Below are positions 9,491 through 19,913 of a stretch of 64,000 nt of DNA, in pieces. The position numbers and the translations under genes were made by a program. The stretch's first letter is position 1. The number at the start of each line of letters is the position of its first letter. Origin of the DNA: Hyphomicrobiaceae bacterium (lineage in GTDB: Bacteria > Pseudomonadota > Alphaproteobacteria > Rhizobiales > Hyphomicrobiaceae); contig JAGRKV010000051.1 of the NCBI GenBank assembly GCA_020442165.1, forward strand, positions 663,305 through 727,304, read 5' to 3'. A model generated the notes under the pieces. It made no database searches, was not told the DNA's origin, and saw only the letters and a program-made list of their open reading frames with translations.

Positions 9491-9540
9491 GAGACCGAAC
9501 TCGCGGCACTTGTTGTCGTGGTTCGGTCTCTTTTCTTTTT
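9491..9540 (+). terminator. Rho-independent terminator after lipoprotein pair
   Basis: A perfect 10-bp inverted repeat, GAGACCGAAC (9491-9500) and GTTCGGTCTC (9521-9530), is followed immediately by TTTTCTTTTT (9531-9540). It ends the twin-lipoprotein transcript and makes an independent promoter for pal likely. Confidence 0.85.
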
Positions 9541-9838
9541 GGGGCGCCTCTTTCTTTTGGGGAACGCAGCTTAGCGCGATCGAACGTATTCAACGCCAGG
9601 GTGTCGGCATTTCGTCGCAGGGCCGCGGGGAAGTGCATTTCGGTCAATGATTTCTGTGAGTCCCCGGTGAATGTGGCGCCCAGAACCTTGCCCGCCTGGA
9701 GCGAACTGTGTTCTGCATGCAACCTAGTGTCGGCCACATTTTTGTACGACAGATCAGATAGGCCGACAATAAGTGAGGGGTGTGGCGTTTGCCCTGAGGG
9801 GTTAGGGCGCGCCGGCCAGACGAGGAAGGTAATTCCAG
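9541..9838. other. Intergenic region upstream of pal
   Basis: About 300 bp follow the terminator without a supported gene. An opposite-strand frame runs through here but its translation looks non-coding. The region presumably carries the pal promoter; I cannot point to it. Confidence 0.4.
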
Positions 9839-10375
9839 ATGGCTCAGTTGACCACGGCGTCGGCGGGACGGATATCGTTCCTCTTGCGCGTCAGTTTGGC
9901 GATCGCCGCGCCATTCGTGCTTGCGGCTTGCGCCAACAAGGAAATGGGGCCTGATTCCGCGCAACTCGGCCCTGGCGGGCGGGGGGGCGCGATTACGCCC
10001 GGCACGCAGCGTGATTTCGCAACCAATGTTGGCGACATCGTCTACTTTTCGACGGACAGTACGGATCTGACGCCGGAGGCGCAGCAGACGCTGCAGAAGC
10101 AGGCGCAGTGGTTGCGGCAGTATCCGCAGTTCACGATCACGATCGAGGGGCATGCCGACGAACGGGGCACGCGCGAGTACAACATCGCGCTGGGTGCCCG
10201 CCGCGCGACGACCGTTCGCACCTTCCTCGGCCGCAATGGCATCAACGCTTCGCGCATTCGTACGATCTCCTACGGCAAGGAACGGCCAGTGGCTGTCTGT
10301 GACGACATCTCTTGCTGGTCGCAGAACAGGCGTGCGCAAACCGTGCTCAACGCTCGGGTCGGCAGCACCAACTGA
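9839..10375 (+). CDS. pal: Peptidoglycan-associated lipoprotein Pal
   Basis: The 178-residue outer-membrane lipoprotein has a signal peptide ending in lipobox VLAAC, with the lipidated Cys at residue 31. A short Gly-rich linker follows, then an OmpA-like peptidoglycan-binding domain over about 60-175. Diagnostic segments are VYFSTDSTDLTPEAQQTLQKQ, IEGHADERGTREYNIALGARR and the family ending ISYGKERPVAVCDDISC with SQNRRAQTVL. Pal binds diaminopimelate in peptidoglycan and TolB, anchoring the outer membrane. Two cysteines (CDDISC) near the C-terminus could form a disulphide and recur in the downstream paralogue. Confidence 0.95.
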   Translation: MAQLTTASAGRISFLLRVSLAIAAPFVLAACANKEMGPDSAQLGPGGRGGAITPGTQRDFATNVGDIVYFSTDSTDLTPEAQQTLQKQAQWLRQYPQFTITIEGHADERGTREYNIALGARRATTVRTFLGRNGINASRIRTISYGKERPVAVCDDISCWSQNRRAQTVLNARVGSTN

Positions 10376-10635
10376 TTGGCCCGGGACGGGGCTCGTTTTC
10401 TGCCACCCTGATCGGCTGAACGACATCCAGATTGACGAAGGGCGCGGGATCGACTTCCGCGCCTTTTGCTTTCTGGCGTCATGCCAGTGCTTGGCCAGGC
10501 TATTTCGTTCCGATGGCGCTGTGTGGCCAGCCCGCATCTGCTGTGGCGCTACCCACAGTTGCCGTGAAGCCAGCAAACTTTGGCCAAAAACACGTCGCAC
10601 GGTCGGAGCGTTGTTGAATTGCGACATGCGGGGGC

Positions 10636-12006
10636 GTGTCGATGCGGTGCGGGTCACATTTCATGACGATTGGGATCAATGCCAAGTGCGTGGGCGCTGC
10701 AAGGTTTTCTGCCGTGGCCGAATCCCGCATGAGGTGCGGGAAATCAACAGGTACCGGATTCGCTGTCGCTGCCGGTGCAATCGCTGTTGCCGCGATGTTG
10801 GTCTTCGCCGCCTTTAGCGCTGCCAAAGCGCAGGAAGGTCTTGGCGGCGTGCGCCCGGCGAATCCCGATGGCGTCATTCGCGGCGAACCCATTCCGGATA
10901 TATCGCAAGCGCTTGAAACGATCGAGTCACGCCCATCTCCGACCGGTGGAGCTGATCGTGGCGCCGGGGCTGCTGGTGTCGACGGCTGGAGCGCGCGGAA
11001 CGATGACGCAGCGTCCATTGCGGCTGAAGGCAAAAGCGCCGGGTCCGGTTCGTTGGACAGTCCTGGTGGCAATTCGGCTGCTGCTGACCTGCTGCGCCAA
11101 GCGGAAGATGCGCTGGGACGTAAAGACATCGATGGCGCTCAGCAGATCCTGGAGAGGATCGTGGCAAACGCGCCGCGCTCGAAAGAGGCGACAGTGGCGC
11201 GGCAAAAGCTGGGTGCGATCTACCGCGGCGACACAGCTTCGCTTCTCGGGGCTGCAGGTGAAGGCGCGCAAGCTGCGTCTCACAGCATGCCGTCCACCGC
11301 GCCGGACAGTGGTGGTGTGTTCGGTCTACCAGCTGCGCACGGTGATAAATCCACGGTGAGCGATGGCGCTGGTGAGTTTTCCAAGGGAGAGCTGCCAGGA
11401 AACGTCGGGGGCGGGCAGATTGAGCCTGCTGCTGCCGGACAGGAGGCGGCTATCTCATCTGCCGCGCCTGCGGCCAACCTTTCTGTTGCTCCGGGCAGCA
11501 GTCCGTGGCTGCCACGCGCCCGGCGGACGCATCGGTTCGAGGAATTGATGCGGGCGGACGTGGGCGATCGGATCTTTTTTGGGTCTTCGAGTTCCGATGT
11601 CGGCGGTCGCGCGCGTGCTGTTCTCGAACGGCAGGCCGAATGGCTGATGCGCTATCCCGACCTCTATATCGTCGTGGAGGGGCATTCGGACGATCCGGGC
11701 GACGAGATCACGAACGACCGTGTGGCGCTCCGGCGTGCCGAAGTGGCGCGGTCTCGCCTCATCGCCTCGGGAGTTGTCCCTGAAAGGATCGATATCGAGG
11801 TACGGGGCCGCCGCGACCGGGCGGTGGTGTGCGAGGAGGCAACGTGCCGCTCGCAGAACCGGCGCGTGGTCATGCGATTGATGGTGGTGCTGCCAGGTGC
11901 CTCCACGCTGCGGGATGAAACCCAACGGATGGATGCGGATTTTGGGCGCTTTGCCCACGATGCGATTCGCCAACAGCCTTCCCGGAATACGCCTCCTGAT
12001 CGTTGA
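10636..12006 (+). CDS. OmpA-domain protein, large non-lipidated Pal paralogue
   Basis: The 456-residue product has an N-terminal signal segment (FAVAAGAIAVAAMLVFAAFS then AAKAQ), a long Gly/Ala/Ser-rich low-complexity part, a TPR-like helix pair around residues 150-190 (LRQAEDALGRKDIDGAQQIL) and a C-terminal OmpA-like domain. That last domain parallels Pal: a FFGSSSSDV strand, IVVEGHSDDPGDEITNDRVA with LRRAEVARSRL, and CEEATCRSQNRRVVM, which mirrors CDDISC-SQNRR of Pal. No lipobox is visible, so it is probably periplasmic and peptidoglycan-bound. The start is uncertain: a GTG at 10636 and ATGs at 10663 and 10729 are in frame, and 10729 gives the neatest signal peptide. It sits between pal and cpoB. 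Confidence 0.78.
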   Translation: MSMRCGSHFMTIGINAKCVGAARFSAVAESRMRCGKSTGTGFAVAAGAIAVAAMLVFAAFSAAKAQEGLGGVRPANPDGVIRGEPIPDISQALETIESRPSPTGGADRGAGAAGVDGWSARNDDAASIAAEGKSAGSGSLDSPGGNSAAADLLRQAEDALGRKDIDGAQQILERIVANAPRSKEATVARQKLGAIYRGDTASLLGAAGEGAQAASHSMPSTAPDSGGVFGLPAAHGDKSTVSDGAGEFSKGELPGNVGGGQIEPAAAGQEAAISSAAPAANLSVAPGSSPWLPRARRTHRFEELMRADVGDRIFFGSSSSDVGGRARAVLERQAEWLMRYPDLYIVVEGHSDDPGDEITNDRVALRRAEVARSRLIASGVVPERIDIEVRGRRDRAVVCEEATCRSQNRRVVMRLMVVLPGASTLRDETQRMDADFGRFAHDAIRQQPSRNTPPDR

Positions 12007-12141
12007 CAATGCCAGTCGAACAGCCGATGCCTTTGGCATGATGGGAGCGGAGGCTGGGTAGCGCCATCGTCGGGTTCATGCTCTTTGCCCCGCTCGTCCG
12101 GTTCGCATGGACCCGTTCGGTTGTGACCGGCCGGGCCCTTC

Positions 12142-13233
12142 ATGATGCAGGAGCAGATGATGCGCACGAGCCTGTCGCAGACATGCACTCCGGGATTTTT
12201 GCAGGGGAGATTGCCAACGAGGGTTCCTTGCCTGCCCGCCTCGGTGGCGCAGGTTTTGGCGCTTGCGGGTTTGGCAATTGTCCTGGCGGCACCGGTGACT
12301 TGGGCCGCGGATGCCAATTCCGGTCAGATCGTGGTGGCGCAGGCGACAGCCAAGGCCAAGAGCAGGGGCGCGGATGCCGGCGGCGATGCCTCGCTGCAAA
12401 AGCGTGTCGAGCAGCTTGAAGAACAGCTCGTTGATGTGCAGGTGACGATTGGAACGCTCGAAAGCCTTGCCCGTCCCGGCGGCGCACGCTCGTCGGGCCC
12501 ATCGATGGGCGGTGGAGTGAGCTCTGGCGATGCAGCGCGCATCGACGGCATGGAGACGCAAATTCGTGCGCTGTCGGCAGAAGTCCAGCGATTGTCCAAC
12601 CAGCTACGGCAGATGGGCGGCGGCGACCGTGGCGATGCCGGCGGTGGCGCTGGCCGTTCCTCTTATGCCGCTTCGGGGGCGCCGGCTGTCAGCGCACAGG
12701 TGCCATCCTCGTTCGGTTCGACGACTGTTACCACTGGCGGGGATCCCATCGGGAGCCTGATCGACCGGCAGCCGCAGGCTGCTCCGGCGCCACAGTCATT
12801 GGGACGCGACACGATGGTGGCGGCATTGCCGCCTGCCGAAAGCAATGCCAATACACGGCAGGACTATGAAGCCGCCTACGGCTATCTGCTGCGCCAGGAC
12901 TATGGGGCGGCGGAAGCTGGCTTTGAGGATTTCCTGCGGGCGCATCCCAACGATCAGTTGGCAGGCAACGCGCAGTATTGGCTCGGCGAGACGCATTTCG
13001 TGCGCGGCAACTACAAGTCTGCGGCCAGTGCCTTCCTCAAGGGCTATCAGACCTACGCTTCAGGCAACAAGGCGCCGGACAGCCTGTTGAAGCTTGCCAT
13101 GTCGCTTGACAGGCTGGGGCAGAAGGATGCCGCCTGCTCGTCGTTCACGGAGCTGATTGGCAAGTTCCCGGATGCGCCGGGGCACGTAAAGAGCAAGGCG
13201 GAAACAGAGAAGCGGCGGCTTGGCTGCCGTTGA
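12142..13233 (+). CDS. cpoB: Tol-Pal-associated periplasmic coordinator CpoB (YbgF)
   Basis: This 363-residue exported protein has a signal region ending near VLAAPVTWAADA. A coiled coil follows at about residues 82-155 (LQKRVEQLEEQLVDVQVTIG and IDGMETQIRALSAEVQRL), then a glycine/serine linker and a C-terminal TPR domain at about 240-360 (YGYLLRQDYGAAEAGFEDFL, NAQYWLGETHFVRGNYKSAA). This is the standard CpoB/YbgF layout. In E. coli CpoB ties Tol-Pal constriction to septal peptidoglycan synthesis. The N-terminus before the signal core is long, so the true start may be an internal Met such as residue 7. tilS follows closely. Confidence 0.92.
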   Translation: MMQEQMMRTSLSQTCTPGFLQGRLPTRVPCLPASVAQVLALAGLAIVLAAPVTWAADANSGQIVVAQATAKAKSRGADAGGDASLQKRVEQLEEQLVDVQVTIGTLESLARPGGARSSGPSMGGGVSSGDAARIDGMETQIRALSAEVQRLSNQLRQMGGGDRGDAGGGAGRSSYAASGAPAVSAQVPSSFGSTTVTTGGDPIGSLIDRQPQAAPAPQSLGRDTMVAALPPAESNANTRQDYEAAYGYLLRQDYGAAEAGFEDFLRAHPNDQLAGNAQYWLGETHFVRGNYKSAASAFLKGYQTYASGNKAPDSLLKLAMSLDRLGQKDAACSSFTELIGKFPDAPGHVKSKAETEKRRLGCR

Positions 13234-13274
13234 GTCTGCGCACCAGGCGTTCCATTCAAGAAGTACATGTTCCG

Positions 13275-14879
13275 ATGGTTGAGTTTTCGCCGTTCTCAGA
13301 TGAAGAGTTGGCGGTGCTCTTTCGCGGGCTTGAACGAACGCCTCTGGCACTTGCCGTCTCCGGTGGCGCGGATTCGATGGCGCTGATGCACATGGTGGCG
13401 CGCTGGGCTCGCCGCAGCGAAGTGCGGGCGGCATGGCTGCAGCGCTCACAGGCGGCAGCTGCGCTAAGCGATCACGCCGCACCTCAGGGGATCGACTGGA
13501 CCGGTTTGGCAAAGCCGCTATGGCTGCGGGATGTCGGGAATGCAGACGAGTTCGATCGTGCTGGAGGACTGCCGCATGTTGTCGTGCTGACGGTCGACCA
13601 TGGATTGCGCGCGGCGTCTGCGGACGAAGCGCGGCTTGTTTGTAGCGAAGCGGAAAAGCTCGGGCTTTCTTGTGCCGTCCTCAAGTGGGAGGGCGGGAAG
13701 CCGGCAACGGGTGTCCAGGACGCAGCGCGTAACGCGCGCCGCGATCTGATGTGCGACGTGCTGCGGGCAGAACGAGGCCTGCTGTCGGACATCGCTCGCG
13801 CCAGGGAAACGACGGGCGGCTTCATCCCACATCGGCGTTTGGCCATGGCGCACCATCAAGGCGATCAGGCTGAGACATTCCTGATGAGGCTGGCGCGCGG
13901 CAGCGGGCTCGAGGGCCTTGGTGGGATTAAGCCATCAAGCTGGATCGAGCGTGCGCCCACTGCGGAGCGGCCAGCGTCCTTCCAGGTGGCTGTTGAAAGA
14001 CCCCTTCTCGATGTGCCCAAGGAACGGCTGGTGGCGACGCTTCAGTCATATGGCGCGCGCTGGGTGGACGATCCTTCCAACGAGGATGAGCGGTTCGAGC
14101 GTGTGCGTGTGCGCAAGATGATGCCGCTGCTGGCGGAACTGGGTCTTAGTGCGGAAAAGATCGCGCTCAGCGCGCGGCGGCTCAGGGATGCAGAGATGGC
14201 GGTCGATCGGCTGCTCCGCGCCGATGCCAAGGGCAGCATTGCGGAGGCTGCGAGCGCCGTTCGCGCTGAAGTCGACCTTTCAAATGCAAGGGAATTCATT
14301 TCGGCATACACCGCCGTGCGCGCGCTCAAGCGTTTGCTTGCAGCCTATGGCGGCGGCGCGCGGCGGGCTGAGCTGGCACAAGTGGAGCAGGTGGCTACCC
14401 AGGCGGTCGATTGGAAAGCGCGGGAGGGAATCGGAAGCCTGACGCTCGGTGGCTGCAAGATCGAATGTCATGGTGAAGGGGGGCGATGGCTGCGCATCTA
14501 CCGCGAGGGTGCGGGGGTGGGGCTGCCGGTCATTCCGATCCTAGCAGGCCAGAGTGTCGATTGGGATGGACGGCGTTTCACTGTGCGGGCGGATCAGGGG
14601 GCAATTTCAGGTGCGGCCGTTCGAGCGTTGGGCATGCAAGGCTGGGCGGAACTCAAAAAGGTGGTGCCTGAGATTGCGCGGCTGAAGTGGCCGGCTGCTG
14701 CTGCGGCCACTTTGCCGGTGATCGAACGCCATGGACGGATCGTTGCCTACGTCGGGATCCAGGAAGCATTGGCTGGCGAGAGAGAGACCTCCGGCGACGT
14801 GCTCGCAGCCTGGAAAGCATTCGCGGCGGAGCACGAGAAGTCATATCGGTGCACGTTTGCCGGCATTTGCGAACTGTGA
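13275..14879 (+). CDS. tilS: tRNA(Ile)-lysidine synthetase
   Basis: TilS converts C34 of the CAU-anticodon tRNA(Ile) to lysidine using ATP and lysine. The 534-residue product has the PP-loop ATP pyrophosphatase motif SGGADS at residues 29-34. Further N-terminal domain landmarks are VDHGLRAASADEA, ARNARRDLM and HHQGDQAETFLMRLARGSGL with EGLGGI. A TilS C-terminal region follows with VDDPSNEDERFERVRVRKMM. It is longer than E. coli TilS, partly through an insertion before the VDHGLR block. The ATG at 13275 is preferred over an upstream TTG in frame. It lies 41 bp after cpoB. Confidence 0.94.
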   Translation: MVEFSPFSDEELAVLFRGLERTPLALAVSGGADSMALMHMVARWARRSEVRAAWLQRSQAAAALSDHAAPQGIDWTGLAKPLWLRDVGNADEFDRAGGLPHVVVLTVDHGLRAASADEARLVCSEAEKLGLSCAVLKWEGGKPATGVQDAARNARRDLMCDVLRAERGLLSDIARARETTGGFIPHRRLAMAHHQGDQAETFLMRLARGSGLEGLGGIKPSSWIERAPTAERPASFQVAVERPLLDVPKERLVATLQSYGARWVDDPSNEDERFERVRVRKMMPLLAELGLSAEKIALSARRLRDAEMAVDRLLRADAKGSIAEAASAVRAEVDLSNAREFISAYTAVRALKRLLAAYGGGARRAELAQVEQVATQAVDWKAREGIGSLTLGGCKIECHGEGGRWLRIYREGAGVGLPVIPILAGQSVDWDGRRFTVRADQGAISGAAVRALGMQGWAELKKVVPEIARLKWPAAAAATLPVIERHGRIVAYVGIQEALAGERETSGDVLAAWKAFAAEHEKSYRCTFAGICEL

Positions 14880-15243
14880 GAGTTCGACGGCCCCGAATTT
14901 GCGTTGTGAAGTCCGGCTTCCGACAATTGTGTTGAATCTGAACGATTTTGGCGGGTTAACGCGGCTTGAACCCGGCTCTGCGAGACTATGGGCCGCAAAT
15001 TGCAAACGGAAAATGGGTATGGAATCTGCTCCAGGACCGAATTACGGGCATTTCGACGCCGATGGGATCGCTTGGCAAACTCCGGGTGGGCTCCTATCTT
15101 AACGAGGACTCGGCGCGCGGGGGCACGGCTCGCGGCAATTGCCGATTATGGTTCGACCGTGAAAATCGCTGGACCGTGGAACGTGTGCGGCTATACGCCG
15201 GTTTAGGGCCATTCGCACATGCGGCACGAATAGGAACACCTGG
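14880..15243. other. Intergenic region upstream of ftsH
   Basis: These 364 bp contain no convincing gene. They hold the candidate heat-shock promoter described separately and a leader of about 250 bp before the ftsH start, which is preceded by an AGGAACACCTGG ribosome-site region. Confidence 0.45.
14965..14991 (+). promoter_or_regulatory. Possible RpoH (sigma-32) promoter for ftsH
   Basis: CTTGAA at 14965-14970 and CTATGG at 14986-14991 are spaced so that 17 nt lie between CTTG and CTAT. This fits the alphaproteobacterial RpoH pattern CTTG-N17-CTAT. ftsH is heat-shock controlled in many bacteria. The 252-bp distance to the start codon is long, so this is a suggestion only. Confidence 0.4.
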
Positions 15244-17187
<1,944 letters not shown>

Positions 17188-17215
17188 TCGCAGATCGCTT
17201 TGAGACGAGATTGAA

Positions 17216-17250
17216 GGAGCCCCTGGATGTGATCCGGGGGCTCTTCGTTT
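17216..17250 (+). terminator. Terminator after ftsH
   Basis: GGAGCCCC (17217 onward) pairs with GGGGGCTC (ending 17243) around a TGGATGTGATCC region that can itself extend the stem. TTCGTTT follows. The position directly after the ftsH stop supports it. Confidence 0.65.
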
Positions 17251-17260
17251 GAACGACAGC

Positions 17261-17356
17261 GCATTCACTTTTCATGGAATTGGGAACGCGCTCTATCTTT
17301 TTCTCTCGGGCATGTTTTTCACGCTGAACCGCTACGCACTTCAGCTAAACATGCTC
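17261..17356. repeat. Dispersed intergenic repeat, family B, copy 1
   Basis: This segment of about 96 bp matches 55199-55293 closely and 48841-48926 more loosely. Shared blocks include ATGGAATTGGGAA, GCGCTCTATC, GGGCATGTTTTTCACGCTGA followed by ACCG, and CACTTCAGC with AAACATGC. The GCATGTTT and AAACATGC ends form an inverted repeat, so the RNA could fold into a hairpin. It lies in the gap between ftsH and folP and ends 17 bp before the folP start. It is non-coding in all copies. Confidence 0.75.
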
Positions 17357-17373
17357 CTGCACAAGAGGCCTCG

Positions 17374-18504
17374 ATGTCCGGTTCGCCAAGTTCCAGGCAC
17401 TACATTCGCCCGATTGTCAGCCTAGGTGCCGACACGCGGCACCTGGAGCGCATGAGGTCCGCACCTGTTTCTCACCTGTGCGGGCGGCCTGATCTGATCT
17501 TCACGCATGTCGAGGTGATGACGCGGCCAACAGCGGCTGGCCGTCGCTCGCGCTGGCTCGTGCGTACTTTGGGCGCTGCCGGACTGGACAATGCGGAAAT
17601 GGCGGTGGGCTCTGGTGATGTTGCGCGCATCAGTTCCATGTTCGACGCGCTCGTATCTCCGCGGCTGCCGTTTGCGGGTCTCGCCATGAACCGTCCAGCG
17701 ATCATGGGCATCGTCAACGTCACGCCCGACAGCTTCTCGGACGGGGGCAGTTTCGATACGAGCCAGAGGGCCATCGACCATGCGTTGCAGCTGGCGGACG
17801 AGGGTGCCGACATCCTCGATATTGGCGGCGAGTCGACACGGCCTGGCTCGGATGCCGTGCAGCTCGATGAGGAACTTCGCCGCGTCATCCCCGTGATCGA
17901 GGGGCTGCGCGCCCGGACGGACAAGAAGATCTCGGTCGACACGCGCAAGGCGGAGGTCATGAAGCGCGCTGCCGCCGCGGGTGCGGACATCCTCAACGAC
18001 GTGTCCGCACTTACCCATGATCCAAAGGCGTTGGAGACGGCAGCGGCGACGGGGCTGCCGGTCATGCTCATGCATGCGCAGGGCGATCCCAAGACGATGA
18101 ACGACAACCCGCAGTACGATGATGTCGTTCTCGACGTTTTCGATTTTCTGGAGGAGCGGGTCGCAGCGTGCGAGGCCGCTGGCATTCCGCGCACGAAAAT
18201 CTGCGTTGATCCGGGTATCGGCTTTGGCAAGCATCTCCACCACAATGTCGCGGTTCTGGCCGCGATGAGCCTGTTCCATGGGCTTGGGGTACCGGTCTTG
18301 CTTGGAGCGAGCCGCAAAAAGCTCATCGGCCAGCTTTGCAATGTGGACGATCCGAGGGAGCGTGTGCCGGGTTCGATCGCGGCGGTGCTGTCGTCGGTGG
18401 CGCAGGGCGTGCAGCTGGTGCGCGTACACGACGTCGCCGCGACGCATCAGGCGCTTGCCGTCTGGCGGGCGGCCCTCGCGGGTAGTGAGGGTGCCGCACG
18501 CTGA
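17374..18504 (+). CDS. folP: Dihydropteroate synthase
   Basis: FolP condenses p-aminobenzoate with hydroxymethyl-dihydropterin diphosphate in folate synthesis. The TIM-barrel signature IMGIVNVTPDSFSDGG lies near residue 110. DIGGESTRPGS, ISVDTRKAEV, NDVSAL, MHAQGDPKTM and DPGIGFGKHLHHN follow in the correct order, and VLLGASRKKLIG is present. The roughly 105-residue N-terminal extension before the barrel (including HYIRPIVSLG) is longer than in E. coli, but similar extensions occur in alphaproteobacterial FolP. An AGAGG site precedes the ATG. glmM, usually next to folP, lies 5.6 kb away here. Confidence 0.95.
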   Translation: MSGSPSSRHYIRPIVSLGADTRHLERMRSAPVSHLCGRPDLIFTHVEVMTRPTAAGRRSRWLVRTLGAAGLDNAEMAVGSGDVARISSMFDALVSPRLPFAGLAMNRPAIMGIVNVTPDSFSDGGSFDTSQRAIDHALQLADEGADILDIGGESTRPGSDAVQLDEELRRVIPVIEGLRARTDKKISVDTRKAEVMKRAAAAGADILNDVSALTHDPKALETAAATGLPVMLMHAQGDPKTMNDNPQYDDVVLDVFDFLEERVAACEAAGIPRTKICVDPGIGFGKHLHHNVAVLAAMSLFHGLGVPVLLGASRKKLIGQLCNVDDPRERVPGSIAAVLSSVAQGVQLVRVHDVAATHQALAVWRAALAGSEGAAR

Positions 18505-18608
18505 TCCGCTGTTGTCCACAACGGTGCCAGCCAGAAGCAATGAGGCTTGCTGCTGGCCGGGACTTCGATCCTCTCAGTCTAGTAGCCCGCCTTACGGCCG
18601 ATGGCCGG

Positions 18609-19913
18609 TTAAACGAACTGGGACAGCAGGATGAAAACCGGCGCGGCGTGCAATGCCACGATGCTGGCATAAGCCGAAGCCATGAACACTTTCTCCATCG
18701 GCTTCATGACCGGCACGGCGAGGCGCGTGGAAATGGCGCTCGGCCAGGCAATGCACAGCACAAGAATTGCGAGCGCGGGAATGATGCCGCCGAACTTCAG
18801 TGTCAGCCCCACCAATACTAGAGCGGCGACCGGGAAGACGAAGCGCACAAACCAGCGGCGCTTGCCGTGCAGGAGTGCGCGCCAGACGTGGCCGCCGTCG
18901 AGCGGCGGCACCGGGATCATCTGGAAGAGGTTGGCGACACCAACCAGGGCTGCAGCCACGACCAGAAGGATGCCTGTTAGATGCGCATCTATGTATTCGG
19001 TGCTCGGGATGTGGCCGAAGAGCGAGATGAAGTTGGCGTCGTAGGACCGTGCAAACATGAGCAGCGAGAAGGCGAAAACGCCGCTCAGGCCGGGTCCCAT
19101 AAGACTTACGAATGCTTCCTCGCGCGCTGACCGGAACGGACGGTCGGAACTGACGGCTCCGCCGATGAAGGGGATCGGGATGAAGCGCGTGTTCTCGTGA
19201 CCGGCGATGAGGAACGCGATCCAGTGACCGGTCTCGTGGATGATTATGGTGGCAACGAGCAGTGCGGCCAGCCGCCAGTCGACGAAGTAGGCGAGTGCCA
19301 AAAACGAGAAGCCCGTCAGCACGTAGCTGAAGAGGCGGCGTTGCCAGTGGTGGTGGCTCGACGCCATGCGTCCTGCTTCCAGCGAAGCTGCATGGCGCGC
19401 GTCGTGCGGTTCGCAAACGTCAGCCAGATAATCGAGCATCTGGTAGAGCGAATGCCTCCAGGCGAGCATCATGGAGATCGACAGCAGAATGCTGCGCTCC
19501 TGGGTCAGCGTGACCAACGTGCCGTCTGGATGATCGGCAAGCGTCAAGGTCTCGTGAATTGTAGCTTCGGGCGTGTAGTCGAGGTCGTGGATGGCGACGA
19601 TGCGGCGCTCATAGCGCTCGGCTTCGACAATCTCCACTGGCTCGTAGGTTTCGGAACGCAGCTTGGCACGGCGGCCGCTCGTCATGTCGATGATGAGGCG
19701 GAAGCGATTTTCCTGACCCGGCACGGGTTCGTCGGATACGAAGCGCTGCGAGGGGCGTTCTGTCAGGTGGCGCCATACGGTGTGGCGGTCGGCGCGAACG
19801 ATACGTGAGCGGGCCATGCGGAAAAATGGCAGTAGCGGAGCTTCCCAGAGCAGAATTGCCAGCAAAAGGGCGCCGCCAAGCAGAAAATACGGACTCGTGA
19901 ACATCATATCCAC
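18609..19913 (-). CDS. Membrane-bound M50-type zinc metalloprotease with N-terminal SRPBCC-like domain
   Basis: The 434-residue protein starts with one membrane helix (10-28). A soluble START/SRPBCC-like region spans about 35-165 (IVRADRHTVWRHLTERPSQR, HETLTLADHPDGTLVTLTQE). A multi-pass membrane protease domain follows, with zinc motif HETGH at 226-230 inside a helix (ATIIIHETGHWIAFLIAGHE) and the third ligand region PPLDGGHVW at 337-344, giving the site-2-protease pattern HExxH plus LDG. Further hydrophobic helices follow. Substrate and role are unknown. The SRPBCC assignment is from pattern only. It converges with folP and is divergent from the rtcB-prfH pair. Confidence 0.8.
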   Translation of the reverse strand: MDMMFTSPYFLLGGALLLAILLWEAPLLPFFRMARSRIVRADRHTVWRHLTERPSQRFVSDEPVPGQENRFRLIIDMTSGRRAKLRSETYEPVEIVEAERYERRIVAIHDLDYTPEATIHETLTLADHPDGTLVTLTQERSILLSISMMLAWRHSLYQMLDYLADVCEPHDARHAASLEAGRMASSHHHWQRRLFSYVLTGFSFLALAYFVDWRLAALLVATIIIHETGHWIAFLIAGHENTRFIPIPFIGGAVSSDRPFRSAREEAFVSLMGPGLSGVFAFSLLMFARSYDANFISLFGHIPSTEYIDAHLTGILLVVAAALVGVANLFQMIPVPPLDGGHVWRALLHGKRRWFVRFVFPVAALVLVGLTLKFGGIIPALAILVLCIAWPSAISTRLAVPVMKPMEKVFMASAYASIVALHAAPVFILLSQFV

